A stretch of DNA of 64,000 nt from CAZFLM01 sp964519955 (GCA_964519955.1 CAZFLM010000033.1:1-64000), one strand, 5' to 3'; counted from the first letter of the stretch, positions 8,944-18,545 are shown. Translations and numbers: made by a program. The notes: generated by a model from the letters alone, not told the origin.

Positions 8944-10023
8944 GTGAGCAGGGAGCGCGGAAGACGCAAGGGGTGCAGCCTGCGGTGGGCAACCGCCATC
9001 GCCCTGCTCGTCGTGGTCGGGGTGTTCCTCCATCGGCGGTTGGCGGACACGCGTTTGCTGCTCGACCGGTCGACGCGCGTGGCGCAGCTCTACCGGCCAG
9101 GGGGCGTCTCGCTCTCATACGGGGGGCGCATCTCGAACCGGGAGGCCCTCCTCGTGGAGCAGGGCGTGCCCGGGCGCGCCGAGGTGACGGCTGTGGACAT
9201 GGTGACGCGGCAGACGCGCGGCCTGCCCGGGCTCTCGGCGTTCCTGGCCAGACGGGTGCACGACAGGCAGCGCCACGAGGTCACGGTGTGCGCCTCACCG
9301 CGCGGCGACCGCGTCATCTGGTGCGACGATGTGTCGGCGGGCTTCTGCGATCTCGATGGAGGCAACGCTCAGCCCATCGACACGGGGATCCTCTCGCAGC
9401 ATACGCATCGGTGTTCGGCCCAGGCCCTCTGGTCGCCGGACGGCGAGCTTTGGGCCATCGCGTCGCTCTGGCGTGGGGAGGATAGCAGCGGCATCGAAGG
9501 TGTGCGCGTCGGTGTCGTGGGCTCCGTCGCGGCGCGCAGCAGGATGGGGCCCGACTCAGGGGCGTTCGGCCTGACGTACCTGTGCACCGGCACGCTGACG
9601 GCATCGGGGACGCTACTGGCATGCGACATCGGAGTGAGTGCCTCGCGGCCGAGTCGGGGCGTCTACGCGATCGATCCGGCTGCGCGGTCGGTGCGTCCCG
9701 CAGCACAGACCGGGGTATCGGCGCCTGCCGATGCCGGGGATTGCCGAGCCACGTCCGACGGCCACCTCGTCTGGCTGGAGGAGACGGGTCCAGACTGGCA
9801 TCGCCGTTCGATCGCCAGTTGGCTCAGGGACCTGCTGCACATCCACCATCCGTCAGTGGCCGCGCTGTCGGTCAGCAACCTCGACGGCTCCGGCGTGCGC
9901 GCGATCGGGCGCGTCGTCGAGGACGACGAACATTCCGGCGTGTCGCTTCTCGGGGTGTCGCCGGACGGGAAGTGGGCGGACTACGAGTGCGGCGGGTGGC
10001 TCTACACGGTCCGCGTGCCGTAG
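8944..10023 (+). CDS. Membrane-anchored TolB/WD40-like beta-propeller protein
   Basis: The 359-residue product starts with GTG at 8944, one base after the previous stop. The N-terminus is strongly basic (SRERGRRKGCSLRW), followed by a helix ATAIALLVVVGVFLHRRL. The exported portion carries repeating blade motifs typical of TolB-type propellers: SPRGDRVIWCDD, WSPDGELWAIASLWRG, and near the end VSPDGKWADYECGGWLYTV. Such propellers mostly bind proteins or small ligands rather than catalyse reactions. The basic-Cys N-terminus (RRKGCSLRW) resembles the RKGCCLGC start of the three genes that follow, suggesting a common anchoring signal. No substrate can be deduced. Confidence 0.65.
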   Translation: MSRERGRRKGCSLRWATAIALLVVVGVFLHRRLADTRLLLDRSTRVAQLYRPGGVSLSYGGRISNREALLVEQGVPGRAEVTAVDMVTRQTRGLPGLSAFLARRVHDRQRHEVTVCASPRGDRVIWCDDVSAGFCDLDGGNAQPIDTGILSQHTHRCSAQALWSPDGELWAIASLWRGEDSSGIEGVRVGVVGSVAARSRMGPDSGAFGLTYLCTGTLTASGTLLACDIGVSASRPSRGVYAIDPAARSVRPAAQTGVSAPADAGDCRATSDGHLVWLEETGPDWHRRSIASWLRDLLHIHHPSVAALSVSNLDGSGVRAIGRVVEDDEHSGVSLLGVSPDGKWADYECGGWLYTVRVP

Positions 10024-10052
10024 GGTGTATGTCCTGAGCCGGGAGGTAGAAC

Positions 10053-11369
10053 GTGGCACGAACTGCGGAGAAGCGTGGACGCAAGGGCTGCTGCCTCGGC
10101 TGCGCGGGGGCGGTGGTCGGCCCGGTGCTGCTCCTCGCTGGGATCCTGTGCTGGAACAACCGTCCGCCGAACGATGTCGTGATCCCGCCCCCTCCTCCGC
10201 TGCCTGCCGGGAACGGGTACGAGGACGTGGCGCGGGCGTGCGACATGCTGAAGGGGCAGCAGCACCTATTCCCGGCCTCGGTGATGAACTACAACCCGGC
10301 GACGTACACGCTCCGCGACTACGCCGCTGCCTATCGTGAGGCGGCGCCAGCCTTCGCCGCGCTCCGCCCGGCGCTGCGGAAGCCCTACCAGCGCCCGGCG
10401 GATCGAACGGGCAGCCACTGGGCAGCGGGGCACAAGGAGGCGCGCCATATGGCGAGGTCGCTGTCTGGCGCGGCCGAGTACATGGCGCGCCTCGGCAGGT
10501 ACCGCGAGGCGGCGGACCTGCTCCTCGACTGCGAAGAGCTTGGCGTGATTGTTCCCCACGGAGGAGCCACGACGGATGATCTCGCTGGCAGCGCCATCGA
10601 GATGATCGGTCTCTACCATGTGGAAGCGCTCCTGCCGAAGCTCGCGGCGCCGGACCTGGCGCACTTCGCTGAGCGGCTGGAGGGCATCGCGGCGAGGCGC
10701 ACGCCGTATGCCGACGTCGTGCGCGAGACCGGGAACAACAGCGCGACTCTATGGAAGGAGACGCTTGGGCAGTTTAGCCCAATGGCGCCCTCGGCATACT
10801 ATGTGTCGCTGCGCGACATGACGACTGACCCCGTGGCCATGTTCACCGGCACGGCGCCACGCTATCCTACCGCCGCGCAGGCTGGGGCGATGGCGCGCCT
10901 GGCGCTGACCAGCAAACACGCTCTCCTGCGGGAGCGGCTAGCCTTCTACCAGGCGGCAGCGCGCGACGTGGCAGGAGCCTACACAGGGCGCCTGCGCAGC
11001 GCGACGGCCACCAATGCGACGCTAGTGGGTGACACCAGACTGGTCGAGGATGTCTGGTGGTACCACGTCGCCCACCAGGCCGCCGTCGACGTCCTTCGCG
11101 TCGAGGTGGGGCTGCTGCGGTACCGGAAGGACCACGGGCACTACCCCGACCGGCTGGACGCGCTGGCGCCGAAGTACCTGCGCGCCGTGCCGGACGACGT
11201 CTGCGCCGGGAAGCCGGGCGTGCCGCTCCGGTACACGCTGAAGCCTGGCGGCGGCTATCTGCTCTACGGTGTCGGGCCGGACATGCGCGACGACGGCGGG
11301 GCCACTGTCAGAGTGTACGTTCCAGCGGAACCGGGCGACATCGTGGCGGGGCATCTGAACGGGAGGTAG
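10053..11369 (+). CDS. Tandem paralogue 1: membrane-anchored protein with pseudopilin-like C-terminal domain
   Basis: The 438-residue product starts with GTG at 10053 behind GGGAGGTAG. The N-terminus is MARTAEKRGRKGCCLGCAGA followed by a hydrophobic helix; the two Cys pairs could be palmitoylation- or lipobox-like, which is unproven. The middle is helical with TPR-like character (REAADLLLDCEELGV). The C-terminal 90 residues contain VLRVEVGLLRYRKDHGHYPD, then RLDALAPKYLRAVPDDV and YLLYGVGPDMRDDGG. That pattern resembles the globular part of type II secretion-like pseudopilins found in Planctomycetota and Armatimonadota. Function unknown. It is the first of three adjacent copies, and its stop overlaps the next gene's ribosome binding site. 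Confidence 0.75.
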   Translation: MARTAEKRGRKGCCLGCAGAVVGPVLLLAGILCWNNRPPNDVVIPPPPPLPAGNGYEDVARACDMLKGQQHLFPASVMNYNPATYTLRDYAAAYREAAPAFAALRPALRKPYQRPADRTGSHWAAGHKEARHMARSLSGAAEYMARLGRYREAADLLLDCEELGVIVPHGGATTDDLAGSAIEMIGLYHVEALLPKLAAPDLAHFAERLEGIAARRTPYADVVRETGNNSATLWKETLGQFSPMAPSAYYVSLRDMTTDPVAMFTGTAPRYPTAAQAGAMARLALTSKHALLRERLAFYQAAARDVAGAYTGRLRSATATNATLVGDTRLVEDVWWYHVAHQAAVDVLRVEVGLLRYRKDHGHYPDRLDALAPKYLRAVPDDVCAGKPGVPLRYTLKPGGGYLLYGVGPDMRDDGGATVRVYVPAEPGDIVAGHLNGR

Positions 11370-11372
11370 AAC

Positions 11373-12650
11373 ATGGCGCGAACTACTGAGAAGCGGGGGC
11401 GGCGGGGCTGCTGCCTCGGCTGTGTCGGGGCGGTGCTGCTGTCGCTGCTGATGGTGGGCTTCGTGCTGTGGCGCAGCAACCAGGCGCCGAACGACATCGC
11501 GATCCCGACGCAGCCGATGCCCGCGGTGAACGGGTACGACGACGTCAAGCGCGCGTGCGGCATGCTGAAGGGGCGGCAGTACCTGTTCCCGGCGTCCGTC
11601 CCGAACTACAACCCCGCGACGTATACGCTGCGCGACTACGTGGCGGCCTACCGCGAGGCGCTGCCGGCGTTCACCGCGCTGCGAGCCGCCCTGCCGAAGC
11701 CGTACCGGAACCCGCCCTGCCGCTCCCTGGGCCAGTTCGACAGTGGTTACGCCGAGATCCGCGAGATGGCAAGAAGCCTGTCCGGCGCGGCGGAGTTCCA
11801 GGACAAGATCGGCCGCACCGGCGATGCCGTGGACCTGCTGCTCGACGGCGAGGAGCTGGGCGTGACCATGACCAGCGGCGGACACCTGATCACCGATCTC
11901 GTCGGCGTGGCGGTCGAGGCGATCAGCCTGCAATACATCGAGCCCATGCTGCCCAAGCTCTCGAGCACGGAACTCGCCCGGGTGGCCGCGCGCCTGGACC
12001 GTATCGCGGCCCGGCGTGCGCCCTACAGCGAGATCGCGAAGGAGGAGGGGTGGGTGAGTGCGGCCCAGATGAAGCAGGCGTTCGGCGAGATGAACCTGGC
12101 GTCGCCTGCCAAGTACTATCGAACGGTCCGGCAGTACCTGGGCTACACGGGCGGTACGGCCGTTTCCGATGCGGCCGTCTTCGTGCGCTTCAGCCTCACC
12201 AGCAAGCGGGCCATCGTGCGCGACCAGTTGGCTTACTACGCCGCGGCGTCGCGCGAAGTGGCGGGGCCGTATCGCGAGAAGATGCAGGCCCCGGTGCCGA
12301 ACAACGTGATCGGGGCGATGCTCGGCGACATCGTCTCCGGCGTATGGCAGAAGCACGTCGGTCGCCAGGCTGCTGTCGATGTACTTCGCGTCGAGGTGGC
12401 GCTGCTGCGGTACCGCAAGGACCACGGGCGCTACCCGGACCGGCTGGATGTGCTGGCGCCGAGGTACCTGTCCAAGGTGCCGGACGACGTGTGCGCCGGG
12501 AGGGCGGGCGCGCGGTTTCGCTACTTGCTCCAGCCGGGCGGCTACCTGCTCTACAGCGTCGGCCCGGACATGCGCGACGACGGCGGAACGTTCATGTACC
12601 GCTGGCAGGGCGCCGGCGACATCGTGGCGGGGCATCTGAACGGGAGGTAG
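11373..12650 (+). CDS. Tandem paralogue 2: membrane-anchored protein with pseudopilin-like C-terminal domain
   Basis: The 425-residue product has the same architecture as its neighbours. A basic start RTTEKRGRRGCCLGCVGA is followed by one membrane helix (LLSLLMVGFVLW), then an N-terminal motif YDDVKRACGMLKGRQYLFPA. A helical middle follows, and then the C-terminal block VLRVEVALLRYRKDHGRYPD. It ends with SVGPDMRDDGG and GDIVAGHLNGR. ATG 11373 lies three bases after the stop of copy 1, with GGGAGGTAG immediately before it, so termination-reinitiation is likely. The N-terminal 20 codons are the best-conserved DNA between copies 1 and 2, suggesting the most recent exchange was between these two. 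Confidence 0.75.
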   Translation: MARTTEKRGRRGCCLGCVGAVLLSLLMVGFVLWRSNQAPNDIAIPTQPMPAVNGYDDVKRACGMLKGRQYLFPASVPNYNPATYTLRDYVAAYREALPAFTALRAALPKPYRNPPCRSLGQFDSGYAEIREMARSLSGAAEFQDKIGRTGDAVDLLLDGEELGVTMTSGGHLITDLVGVAVEAISLQYIEPMLPKLSSTELARVAARLDRIAARRAPYSEIAKEEGWVSAAQMKQAFGEMNLASPAKYYRTVRQYLGYTGGTAVSDAAVFVRFSLTSKRAIVRDQLAYYAAASREVAGPYREKMQAPVPNNVIGAMLGDIVSGVWQKHVGRQAAVDVLRVEVALLRYRKDHGRYPDRLDVLAPRYLSKVPDDVCAGRAGARFRYLLQPGGYLLYSVGPDMRDDGGTFMYRWQGAGDIVAGHLNGR

Positions 12651-12659
12651 GGCGAGCGC

Positions 12660-13958
12660 ATGGCGACCAGGCGAAGTCGAGCGCGGCGGTCTCGTCGAGG
12701 CTGCTGCATCGGGTGCGTGGCGGCGCCGTCTGGCGCCCTGATGGTGGTCGCCATCGCCCTCTGGCTCAACAACCGGCCCGCGGACGACGTGGCGATCCCA
12801 ACGCCGCCGATGCCAGTGCCGAATGCGCGCGACGACATCGAGCGCGCGTGCGCGCTTCTGCCTGGACGGCAGCACCTCTTCCCGACCTCGATGCTCGTCG
12901 ACGACCCGAGGCCGCGCACCCTCCACGACGATGACCTGGCGTTCGGCGACTCGGCGCCCGCCCTGGCGATCCTCCACGATGCGCTGAGGAAGCCGTACCG
13001 CGCCCCGTCGCAGCGCTCGCATACCGGCCGCGATACGCTGCTGGCGCCGATCCGCGAACTGGCCCGGTCCGTGGCCAGCTCTGCCGACTACCTGGCGCGT
13101 ACGGGGCGGCCAGGCCAGGCAATCGACCTGCTGATGGATGGCTTGGAGCTGGGCGCCGTTATGCCGCGCGGAGGCGGGACGATGACCGCTCTCGTCGGGC
13201 AGGCGGTGGAACGGCTCGTGCTGCCGCAAGTGGAGGAGCTTCTGCCGCGGCTGAACCCCGCCGAACTGGCCGCCACAGCCGCCCGGCTGGATCGCATCGC
13301 GGCGGCGCGCGTGCCCTACTCCGAGATCGTGCTCGAGGAGGGACGCGCCACGGTGGCCTGCGAGAAGAGCCACCTGGCGGAGGTGAGCCCCGCGGCGCCA
13401 GTACCGTTCCTCGCGAAGATGCGCCTGCTGGCCGGCGCGCCGCCATCCGGCAAGCCCATGTCCCGCGCCGAGGCATCGGCCGTCATCCGGCTCACCTTCG
13501 CCAGCAAGTCCGCATGCCTGCGCGGACGCCTTGCCTACTACGATGCGGTGGCCGAGGAGGTATCAGGACTGTATGCGGGGCGCGTCGTCACGCCCGCGCC
13601 CGACAACCCGATCATGCCGTTCGTTGGGGAGTACCTGCAGCGCGGCTGGCGCTCCCACGTGAGTTGCCAGGCCGTCGTGGACGTGCTGCGCGTCGAGGTG
13701 GCGCTGCTGCGCTATCGTGCCGACAATGGACGGTATCCGGACGCGCTGGGCGCCCTCGCGCCGAGGTACCTGCGGAGCGTGCCGGACGACGTGTGCGCGG
13801 GCCAGCCCCGTATTCCTCTCAGGTACCATGTGAACGACGGCGGCCGGTCCTACGTCCTCTACAGCGTGGGGCCTGACATGCGCGACAACGCGGGCGAGTA
13901 CCTGAGCGTCCCCACGCAGGGCGGCGACATAGTGGCGGGGCATCTGAACGGGCGGTAG
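12660..13958 (+). CDS. Tandem paralogue 3: membrane-anchored protein with pseudopilin-like C-terminal domain
   Basis: The 432-residue third copy is more divergent at its N-terminus (RARRSRRGCCIGCVAAPSGA) but keeps the basic-CCxGC-helix pattern. It also keeps the motif DDIERACALLPGRQHLFPTS, the helical middle (PGQAIDLLMDGLELGAVMP) and the C-terminal VLRVEVALLRYRADNGRYPD block. It ends SVGPDMRDNAGEY and then GDIVAGHLNGR. It starts nine bases after copy 2, using that copy's terminal GGGAGGTAG as a ribosome binding site. Three retained copies with divergent middles suggest either dosage or diversification of a surface-exposed role. The true function is unknown. Confidence 0.75.
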   Translation: MATRRSRARRSRRGCCIGCVAAPSGALMVVAIALWLNNRPADDVAIPTPPMPVPNARDDIERACALLPGRQHLFPTSMLVDDPRPRTLHDDDLAFGDSAPALAILHDALRKPYRAPSQRSHTGRDTLLAPIRELARSVASSADYLARTGRPGQAIDLLMDGLELGAVMPRGGGTMTALVGQAVERLVLPQVEELLPRLNPAELAATAARLDRIAAARVPYSEIVLEEGRATVACEKSHLAEVSPAAPVPFLAKMRLLAGAPPSGKPMSRAEASAVIRLTFASKSACLRGRLAYYDAVAEEVSGLYAGRVVTPAPDNPIMPFVGEYLQRGWRSHVSCQAVVDVLRVEVALLRYRADNGRYPDALGALAPRYLRSVPDDVCAGQPRIPLRYHVNDGGRSYVLYSVGPDMRDNAGEYLSVPTQGGDIVAGHLNGR

Positions 13959-13965
13959 GCAGTCC

Positions 13966-15174
13966 ATGAACGTGGTGCGGTACCTGGCGATCCTGCTCGC
14001 AACGCTGTGGTTGGCGGCGCCCACGCTCGCCGACACGCCTCTGCTCGACCCCCTCGCGCGCGCCAACACCCGGCTCGGCGCCAAGTACGTCATCAACCTC
14101 ACGGTCACCGTCGACTACAAGGAAGAGAAGGAGCTGTGCGGCCCGTTCACGCTGAACGACCAGGGCCAGGTCGCGCTGACGGTGGGGCAGGAGGCCATCG
14201 ACCCGGTGTCGCTCAAGGGCTGCACCACGTCGGAGGCCGAGACGCGCGTTCGCGACGCCCTGGGGAAGTACTACAGCGCGACGCCCGAGGTGCGCATCAG
14301 CATCGCCCGCATCCCCCGCATCCGGGTGGTGGTCGAGGGCGCGACGTTCCGCAACGGGGCGATCACCCTGGCCGAGGGCTCCCACCTCTCCGACGCGCTG
14401 GCGCAGTCCGGCTATCAGCCCAGCGCCGACCTGAGCGCCATCCGCATCCAGCGTGTGGAGAAGGATGGGGCCAAGCTCACCCTCAAGGCCGACTTCCAGA
14501 AGATCATCGAGACCGGCGCCGACGATCGGCGCGGCGATCCCGTGCTGCAGGAAGCCGACCGCATCAACATCCCCATCGGCGCGATCGCCGCGCCCCGGCA
14601 GACCATCGCGGTCCACGGCGAGGTGCGCCGCCCGGGCTTCTACGACTACAAGCCCGGCATGACGGTGCGCGACGCCCTGGCCGAGGCGCTGGAGCTGACC
14701 ACCGGCGCCGACCCGGCCCGCGTCACCATCTGTCGCCGCGGAGACAGCTCGTTCCTCACGGTGGACGCGAACCGCGTGAAGAGCCTGGCGCCGACGGACA
14801 ACGTGGTGCTGCAGCCGGGCGACGTGGTCTACGTGGCGACGAAGGATTCCGGCAAACGCTTCGCGGTCACCGGCGCCGTGCCCGCACCCAACACGTTCGA
14901 CCACACCGGCAGCGTGACCGTCACCGCCGCCATCACCCAGGCCGGCGGCCTCAGGCCCAGCGCGGACCGGGCGCACATCGTGCTGGTGAAGGGGATGCTG
15001 AGCGATCCGGCGCACGCGAAGAACGTGCCGGTGCGTTACGACCTCATCGCCGCCGGCAAGGCGCCGGACATGCCCGTCGACCCCGGCGACCTGATCCAGG
15101 TGCCCGAGCGCAAGCACGCCTCCATCGACCTCCGCGACATCGGCGCGCTGCTGATCCGCTGGTTCCTGTTCTGA
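13966..15174 (+). CDS. SLBB-domain polysaccharide export-like protein (Wza/OtnA type)
   Basis: The 402-residue exported protein has a clear signal peptide (LAILLATLWLAAPTLADTPL). The N-terminal part resembles the polysaccharide export domain: LNDQGQVALTVGQEAIDPVS, then TTSEAETRVRDALGKYY. At least two SLBB-like beta-grasp repeats follow. One starts IAVHGEVRRPGFYDYKPGMT and another FAVTGAVPAPNTFDHTGSVT; each leads to a PGD(V/L)I/V turn (LQPGDVVYV, DPGDLIQVP). Such proteins form or gate outer-membrane channels for exopolysaccharide. No transmembrane helix closes the C-terminus. It begins seven bases after paralogue 3 and is the last gene of the operon, which suggests the preceding anchored proteins act at the envelope too. 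Confidence 0.8.
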   Translation: MNVVRYLAILLATLWLAAPTLADTPLLDPLARANTRLGAKYVINLTVTVDYKEEKELCGPFTLNDQGQVALTVGQEAIDPVSLKGCTTSEAETRVRDALGKYYSATPEVRISIARIPRIRVVVEGATFRNGAITLAEGSHLSDALAQSGYQPSADLSAIRIQRVEKDGAKLTLKADFQKIIETGADDRRGDPVLQEADRINIPIGAIAAPRQTIAVHGEVRRPGFYDYKPGMTVRDALAEALELTTGADPARVTICRRGDSSFLTVDANRVKSLAPTDNVVLQPGDVVYVATKDSGKRFAVTGAVPAPNTFDHTGSVTVTAAITQAGGLRPSADRAHIVLVKGMLSDPAHAKNVPVRYDLIAAGKAPDMPVDPGDLIQVPERKHASIDLRDIGALLIRWFLF

Positions 15175-15349
15175 CGAACGGTGTCGAGCCGCAACCACCC
15201 CGCCGCCGCCGACGGGACCGCCTGCCGACTACCGCAGACCGGTCGCTCACGCTCCCGGCTCGGCACGTTGGTGCGATGCGAACACAACCCCCGCCCCGCG
15301 CACGGTGCCGAGGCGCGACCGTGATGGAGCGCGTGGCCGTCGCCCGGCG

Positions 15350-18300
15350 CTACCTCGCCACCAGCCTCGGCCCCGCCCACACCGCCCAGTCGAAGTTGAA
15401 CGGGCCCATCGAGTCGGTCACGAGCGTCAGCAGCACGTCCTTGCCCGCGTAGGCTTCGAGGTCCAGCTCGACGGGCTTCCAGGGCTGGTCGGGGAGCGCC
15501 TCGTGGCGGAACAGGCTCTTGCCGTTCACCTCGATCTCGAATGCCACGCCCGTCGACTTCGAGCTGTCGCGGACACCCACCGCGGCAACGAGCTTCAGCG
15601 GAGTCGCAGGCAGTCGCAGCCAGTAGTCCACGAACGTGCGGCCCTCGTTCGGCGGGTGCTCGTGCAGGGCGCGTCTGTTCACCCCGGCGACCGTCGCCCC
15701 GCCGATCGCGGTGGGGTACTGCGGCATGCCGCCCTCGATGGTGCTCTGGGCGGCCGAGTGCACCGCATAGGGCGTGGCCAGCAGGTCGGCGGGCGCTTCG
15801 ACAGGCGCCGCGGGCTTGCGCATCACGATGATCTGCCCCGAGCCCGAGACCAGGCACGTCGCCGAGCTACCGTTGGAGGCCACGACGGACGCGGTCGGGC
15901 CGGTCGCGATGCGGTCCGCGGTGGCGAGGCCCGCGAGCGCCACGCGCAGCACGCCGCCAGGCGCTTCGGAGTAGATGATCGGCTTCTCGAAGAGCGCCCA
16001 GTCGAAGCCCGGGTCGCCCTTCGGGCCAGGCCCCACCGACAGGCGCACGGTCACCTCGCGACCGGCGAGCGGCGTCAGGTCGAGTTCCAACGGCGTCTGG
16101 GCGCACTTGCCGTACACACGCTCGGCCATCAGCGACTTGCGGCCATCCGTGACCCTCACCCGGAACTGCGCGCCGTCCGACTTGCCCTCCGCGCCGGTGT
16201 TCAGGTGGATGCCGCTCAGGAACCGGACGCGCTTCGCCTTGGGGAGCTGCACGTGGAACTCGATGTACGAGGAGCCTGGCAGTCCCTTGCCCTTCCACGG
16301 CGGGTGGATGAAGAGCCCTTCTCCCTGCACCTGCGCGTTGGCGTTCGATGCCTCGTCCAGGAAGCCGACGCCGGGGAACGTGCTCGTCTTGCCGTCCTGG
16401 AGCACCACACCCGACTGCGCTCCGTCGGATCGCCGCCACAGCTTGATCGTGTCGGGGCGCTTCTCGGGTGACTGCGGGGCGAACACGAACCGCACCATAT
16501 CGGGGTGGTTGCCGATCCGCACCACGGTTGCGTCGGGCGGCAGCGACTCGATGTGGATCGCCTTGAGATCGCGCGGCGCCGGGCTCCAGGCGTAGGACGC
16601 CTCCGGGTCGAGGCCCAGGATGCGCTGCGCGTCGTAGATCGGCCAGCCGGGGATGGAGCCCGGCACCGTCGCCTCGCGCACTCCCTCGATGCGACGCGTG
16701 ACCAGGCGGGAGTTGGCCTGGCCGTCGTCCAGCCGCAGCGCCACGCCGGTGTCACGCACGTAGGAGAGCCGGCCCCCGTTCGCCGTGCGGTAGACGAACA
16801 GCTCGTCCGCCTTCCACGGCGTACTGAAGTCGGGCACGGGCTTGGCGGTCGTCCATGTGCGCATCTCGGCGAGCAGGCCGGCGACCGTCGGATCGCCACC
16901 TTCCAGTTGCGCCGCGTCCGGCCAGGCGAAGGTCGGGATGACGCCGAAGCGCTCGTACACCCGCCGCCACGCGCAGTAGGTTCCGGGGTTTGCGTGCGGG
17001 TTGGTCATGCCCAGGTAGCCGTACATCGTGGTCTGCGGCAGCAGGATCGCCGAGCTGATGGGGTGGGCCATGGCGAGCAGCTCGTTGGTCCACGTGCCGT
17101 TGGTGTGGTCGAGGCCCCAGACGTGGCGCTGGGCAAACGCTTCGTAGCGCGACGTGATCTCATCCAGCCCCTCGCCGCTCAGCGCGACCTCCGGCAGGGC
17201 CTGGCGCAGCTCCTGGTGCAGCCGCAGGTTCCCCTCCATGCTGGTCATGCCGTCGATCGGGCCGTTCTTGTCGTTGAAGATGCAGAGCGTCTGGTCCAGG
17301 TGCAGCGCGTCAACGCCGTAGAGCTTGCTGACCTCGACCATCCTGTCGACGAAGAGCTTGCGCCAGGGCGCGTAGGCCGGGCTAATGTACGCGAACTTGA
17401 TCGGCGGATCGGCCATCACCCAGTCCCACCAGAGCAGGTCGCCGGAGACCGGGTCGCGCATCTGGTGGTCGCGGAACTGCGCGTAGAGCGGGTGCTTGGG
17501 GTCGCAGCCGAAGTAGTTCACGTGGACCATCACGCGGAACCCGAGCCGGTGTGCCTCCGCCAGGAACCTCGGGAACTCCGGCGCGGCCTCGTAGTCCGGG
17601 TACATGCGGTCGTACTCGTTCTTGCGCCAGCCCGGCGCGTAGAGCAGCGTCTGCTTCGGGTCGACGACCTTCGCCAGCTTCGCGAGGATGACCGGGTCGT
17701 TCCACACGTGCACGACGACGCGGATGTCCTTGACCCACGCCGGCTGCGCGATCGGCGGGAAGCCCGGGAAGCGCCCGTTCGCCCACTGGCGGTAGGCCGC
17801 CGCGCCAACCTGCCAGGAGCCCTTGTACGCGTGGAGCTTCCAGGTAAGCGGCTCGACCTTGTCCCGCTGCTCGTACGGGGCGTCGGGGTGCGTGGTGAAG
17901 GTGAGGCGGAACCGTCCCTTCAGGTGCTCGACGGTCAGGTCCTTGAACCGGAAGCCCTTGTCGTCCGCGTAGATGAGCACGCCGCCCAACTTGGCCTGGA
18001 GCAGCACGAACTGGCACTCCCAGCCCATCGGGTAGTCGAACACCCGCTTGCCCATCGGAGAGGACGCATCGAACCGCTGCCCGCTGTTCCCCGGCACGAT
18101 GACCGCCACGCTGTCCGGCACGTCGCCCAGCACCCACGAGACGCCGCGGAGGCCCTTAGCGGTTGTCATGCCCATAAAGCTGAACTCGACGTCGGGTGAG
18201 CTATCGCCAACACCCACGGCCAGGTCGGTGGCGCCGGTCAGAGCGCCGGAGGCGTCGCGCCAGGTGCCCGAGTAGTGGTGGAACCCGCTGGCCTCCAGGA

Positions 18301-18532
18301 ACCGATGGCTGTACTCCCCTCCGGCAGCCAGGTCCGGCATACCGACCCGCTGGATGGAGGCGCCCTCACTCGAATTCCGCGCGATCACCTCGCCCGTGAG
18401 CAGGTTCCTCAGCGACGAGACCGTGCCGCCGTCGAACGTGATCCCCAGGTCGGGCTTGGTGTTCTCGGCCTTCGCGCTGGCCAGCACCAGGCAGGCCAAC
18501 CCGACCGTACCGACGACCCGCATGCACCTCAT
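15350..18532 (-). CDS. Secreted DUF6259-like glycoside hydrolase with tandem carbohydrate-binding-like modules
   Basis: The 1060-residue product has a signal peptide (VVGTVGLACLVLASAKAENT). After an N-terminal beta domain comes a TIM-barrel region seen as WVKDIRVVVHVWNDPVILAK, then RLGFRVMVHVNYFGC, YGVDALHLDQTLC and ALSGEGLDEITSRY. The Asp and Glu at the ends of those strands are plausible catalytic residues. This pattern fits the DUF6259 family, assumed to be sugar-active. Two similar modules (about residues 720-860 and 930-1060) end in FDWALFEKP and FNWDWAVWAGP-like turns and resemble NPCBM-type sugar-binding domains. The ATG at 18532 has GGGAGGGTGAG just upstream. The gene follows an NHL-repeat gene by 13 bases, so the two form an operon. 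Substrate unknown. Confidence 0.72.
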   Translation of the reverse strand: MRCMRVVGTVGLACLVLASAKAENTKPDLGITFDGGTVSSLRNLLTGEVIARNSSEGASIQRVGMPDLAAGGEYSHRFLEASGFHHYSGTWRDASGALTGATDLAVGVGDSSPDVEFSFMGMTTAKGLRGVSWVLGDVPDSVAVIVPGNSGQRFDASSPMGKRVFDYPMGWECQFVLLQAKLGGVLIYADDKGFRFKDLTVEHLKGRFRLTFTTHPDAPYEQRDKVEPLTWKLHAYKGSWQVGAAAYRQWANGRFPGFPPIAQPAWVKDIRVVVHVWNDPVILAKLAKVVDPKQTLLYAPGWRKNEYDRMYPDYEAAPEFPRFLAEAHRLGFRVMVHVNYFGCDPKHPLYAQFRDHQMRDPVSGDLLWWDWVMADPPIKFAYISPAYAPWRKLFVDRMVEVSKLYGVDALHLDQTLCIFNDKNGPIDGMTSMEGNLRLHQELRQALPEVALSGEGLDEITSRYEAFAQRHVWGLDHTNGTWTNELLAMAHPISSAILLPQTTMYGYLGMTNPHANPGTYCAWRRVYERFGVIPTFAWPDAAQLEGGDPTVAGLLAEMRTWTTAKPVPDFSTPWKADELFVYRTANGGRLSYVRDTGVALRLDDGQANSRLVTRRIEGVREATVPGSIPGWPIYDAQRILGLDPEASYAWSPAPRDLKAIHIESLPPDATVVRIGNHPDMVRFVFAPQSPEKRPDTIKLWRRSDGAQSGVVLQDGKTSTFPGVGFLDEASNANAQVQGEGLFIHPPWKGKGLPGSSYIEFHVQLPKAKRVRFLSGIHLNTGAEGKSDGAQFRVRVTDGRKSLMAERVYGKCAQTPLELDLTPLAGREVTVRLSVGPGPKGDPGFDWALFEKPIIYSEAPGGVLRVALAGLATADRIATGPTASVVASNGSSATCLVSGSGQIIVMRKPAAPVEAPADLLATPYAVHSAAQSTIEGGMPQYPTAIGGATVAGVNRRALHEHPPNEGRTFVDYWLRLPATPLKLVAAVGVRDSSKSTGVAFEIEVNGKSLFRHEALPDQPWKPVELDLEAYAGKDVLLTLVTDSMGPFNFDWAVWAGPRLVAR

Positions 18533-18545
18533 CTCACCCTCCCTC

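Larger units (their letters stand above)
10041..13958 (+). repeat. Tandem gene triplication (three approx. 1.3 kb units)
   Basis: Units 10041-11360, 11361-12641 and 12642-13949 each begin at GGGAGGTAG. Each encodes one paralogue, with near-identical ends (GDIVAGHLNGR and then the stop). The stop-codon region GGGAGGTAG of one copy is also the ribosome binding site of the next. The copy after the third reads GGGCGGTAG. The boundaries indicate unequal recombination at this short sequence or selection to keep it. Confidence 0.75.

Noticed and set aside
4704..9050. Very long open frame on the minus strand opposite the rhamnosidase and neighbouring genes
   Set aside because: It is His/Arg/Ala-rich low-complexity translation, the usual antisense shadow of high-GC coding DNA, and it crosses several well-supported plus-strand genes.
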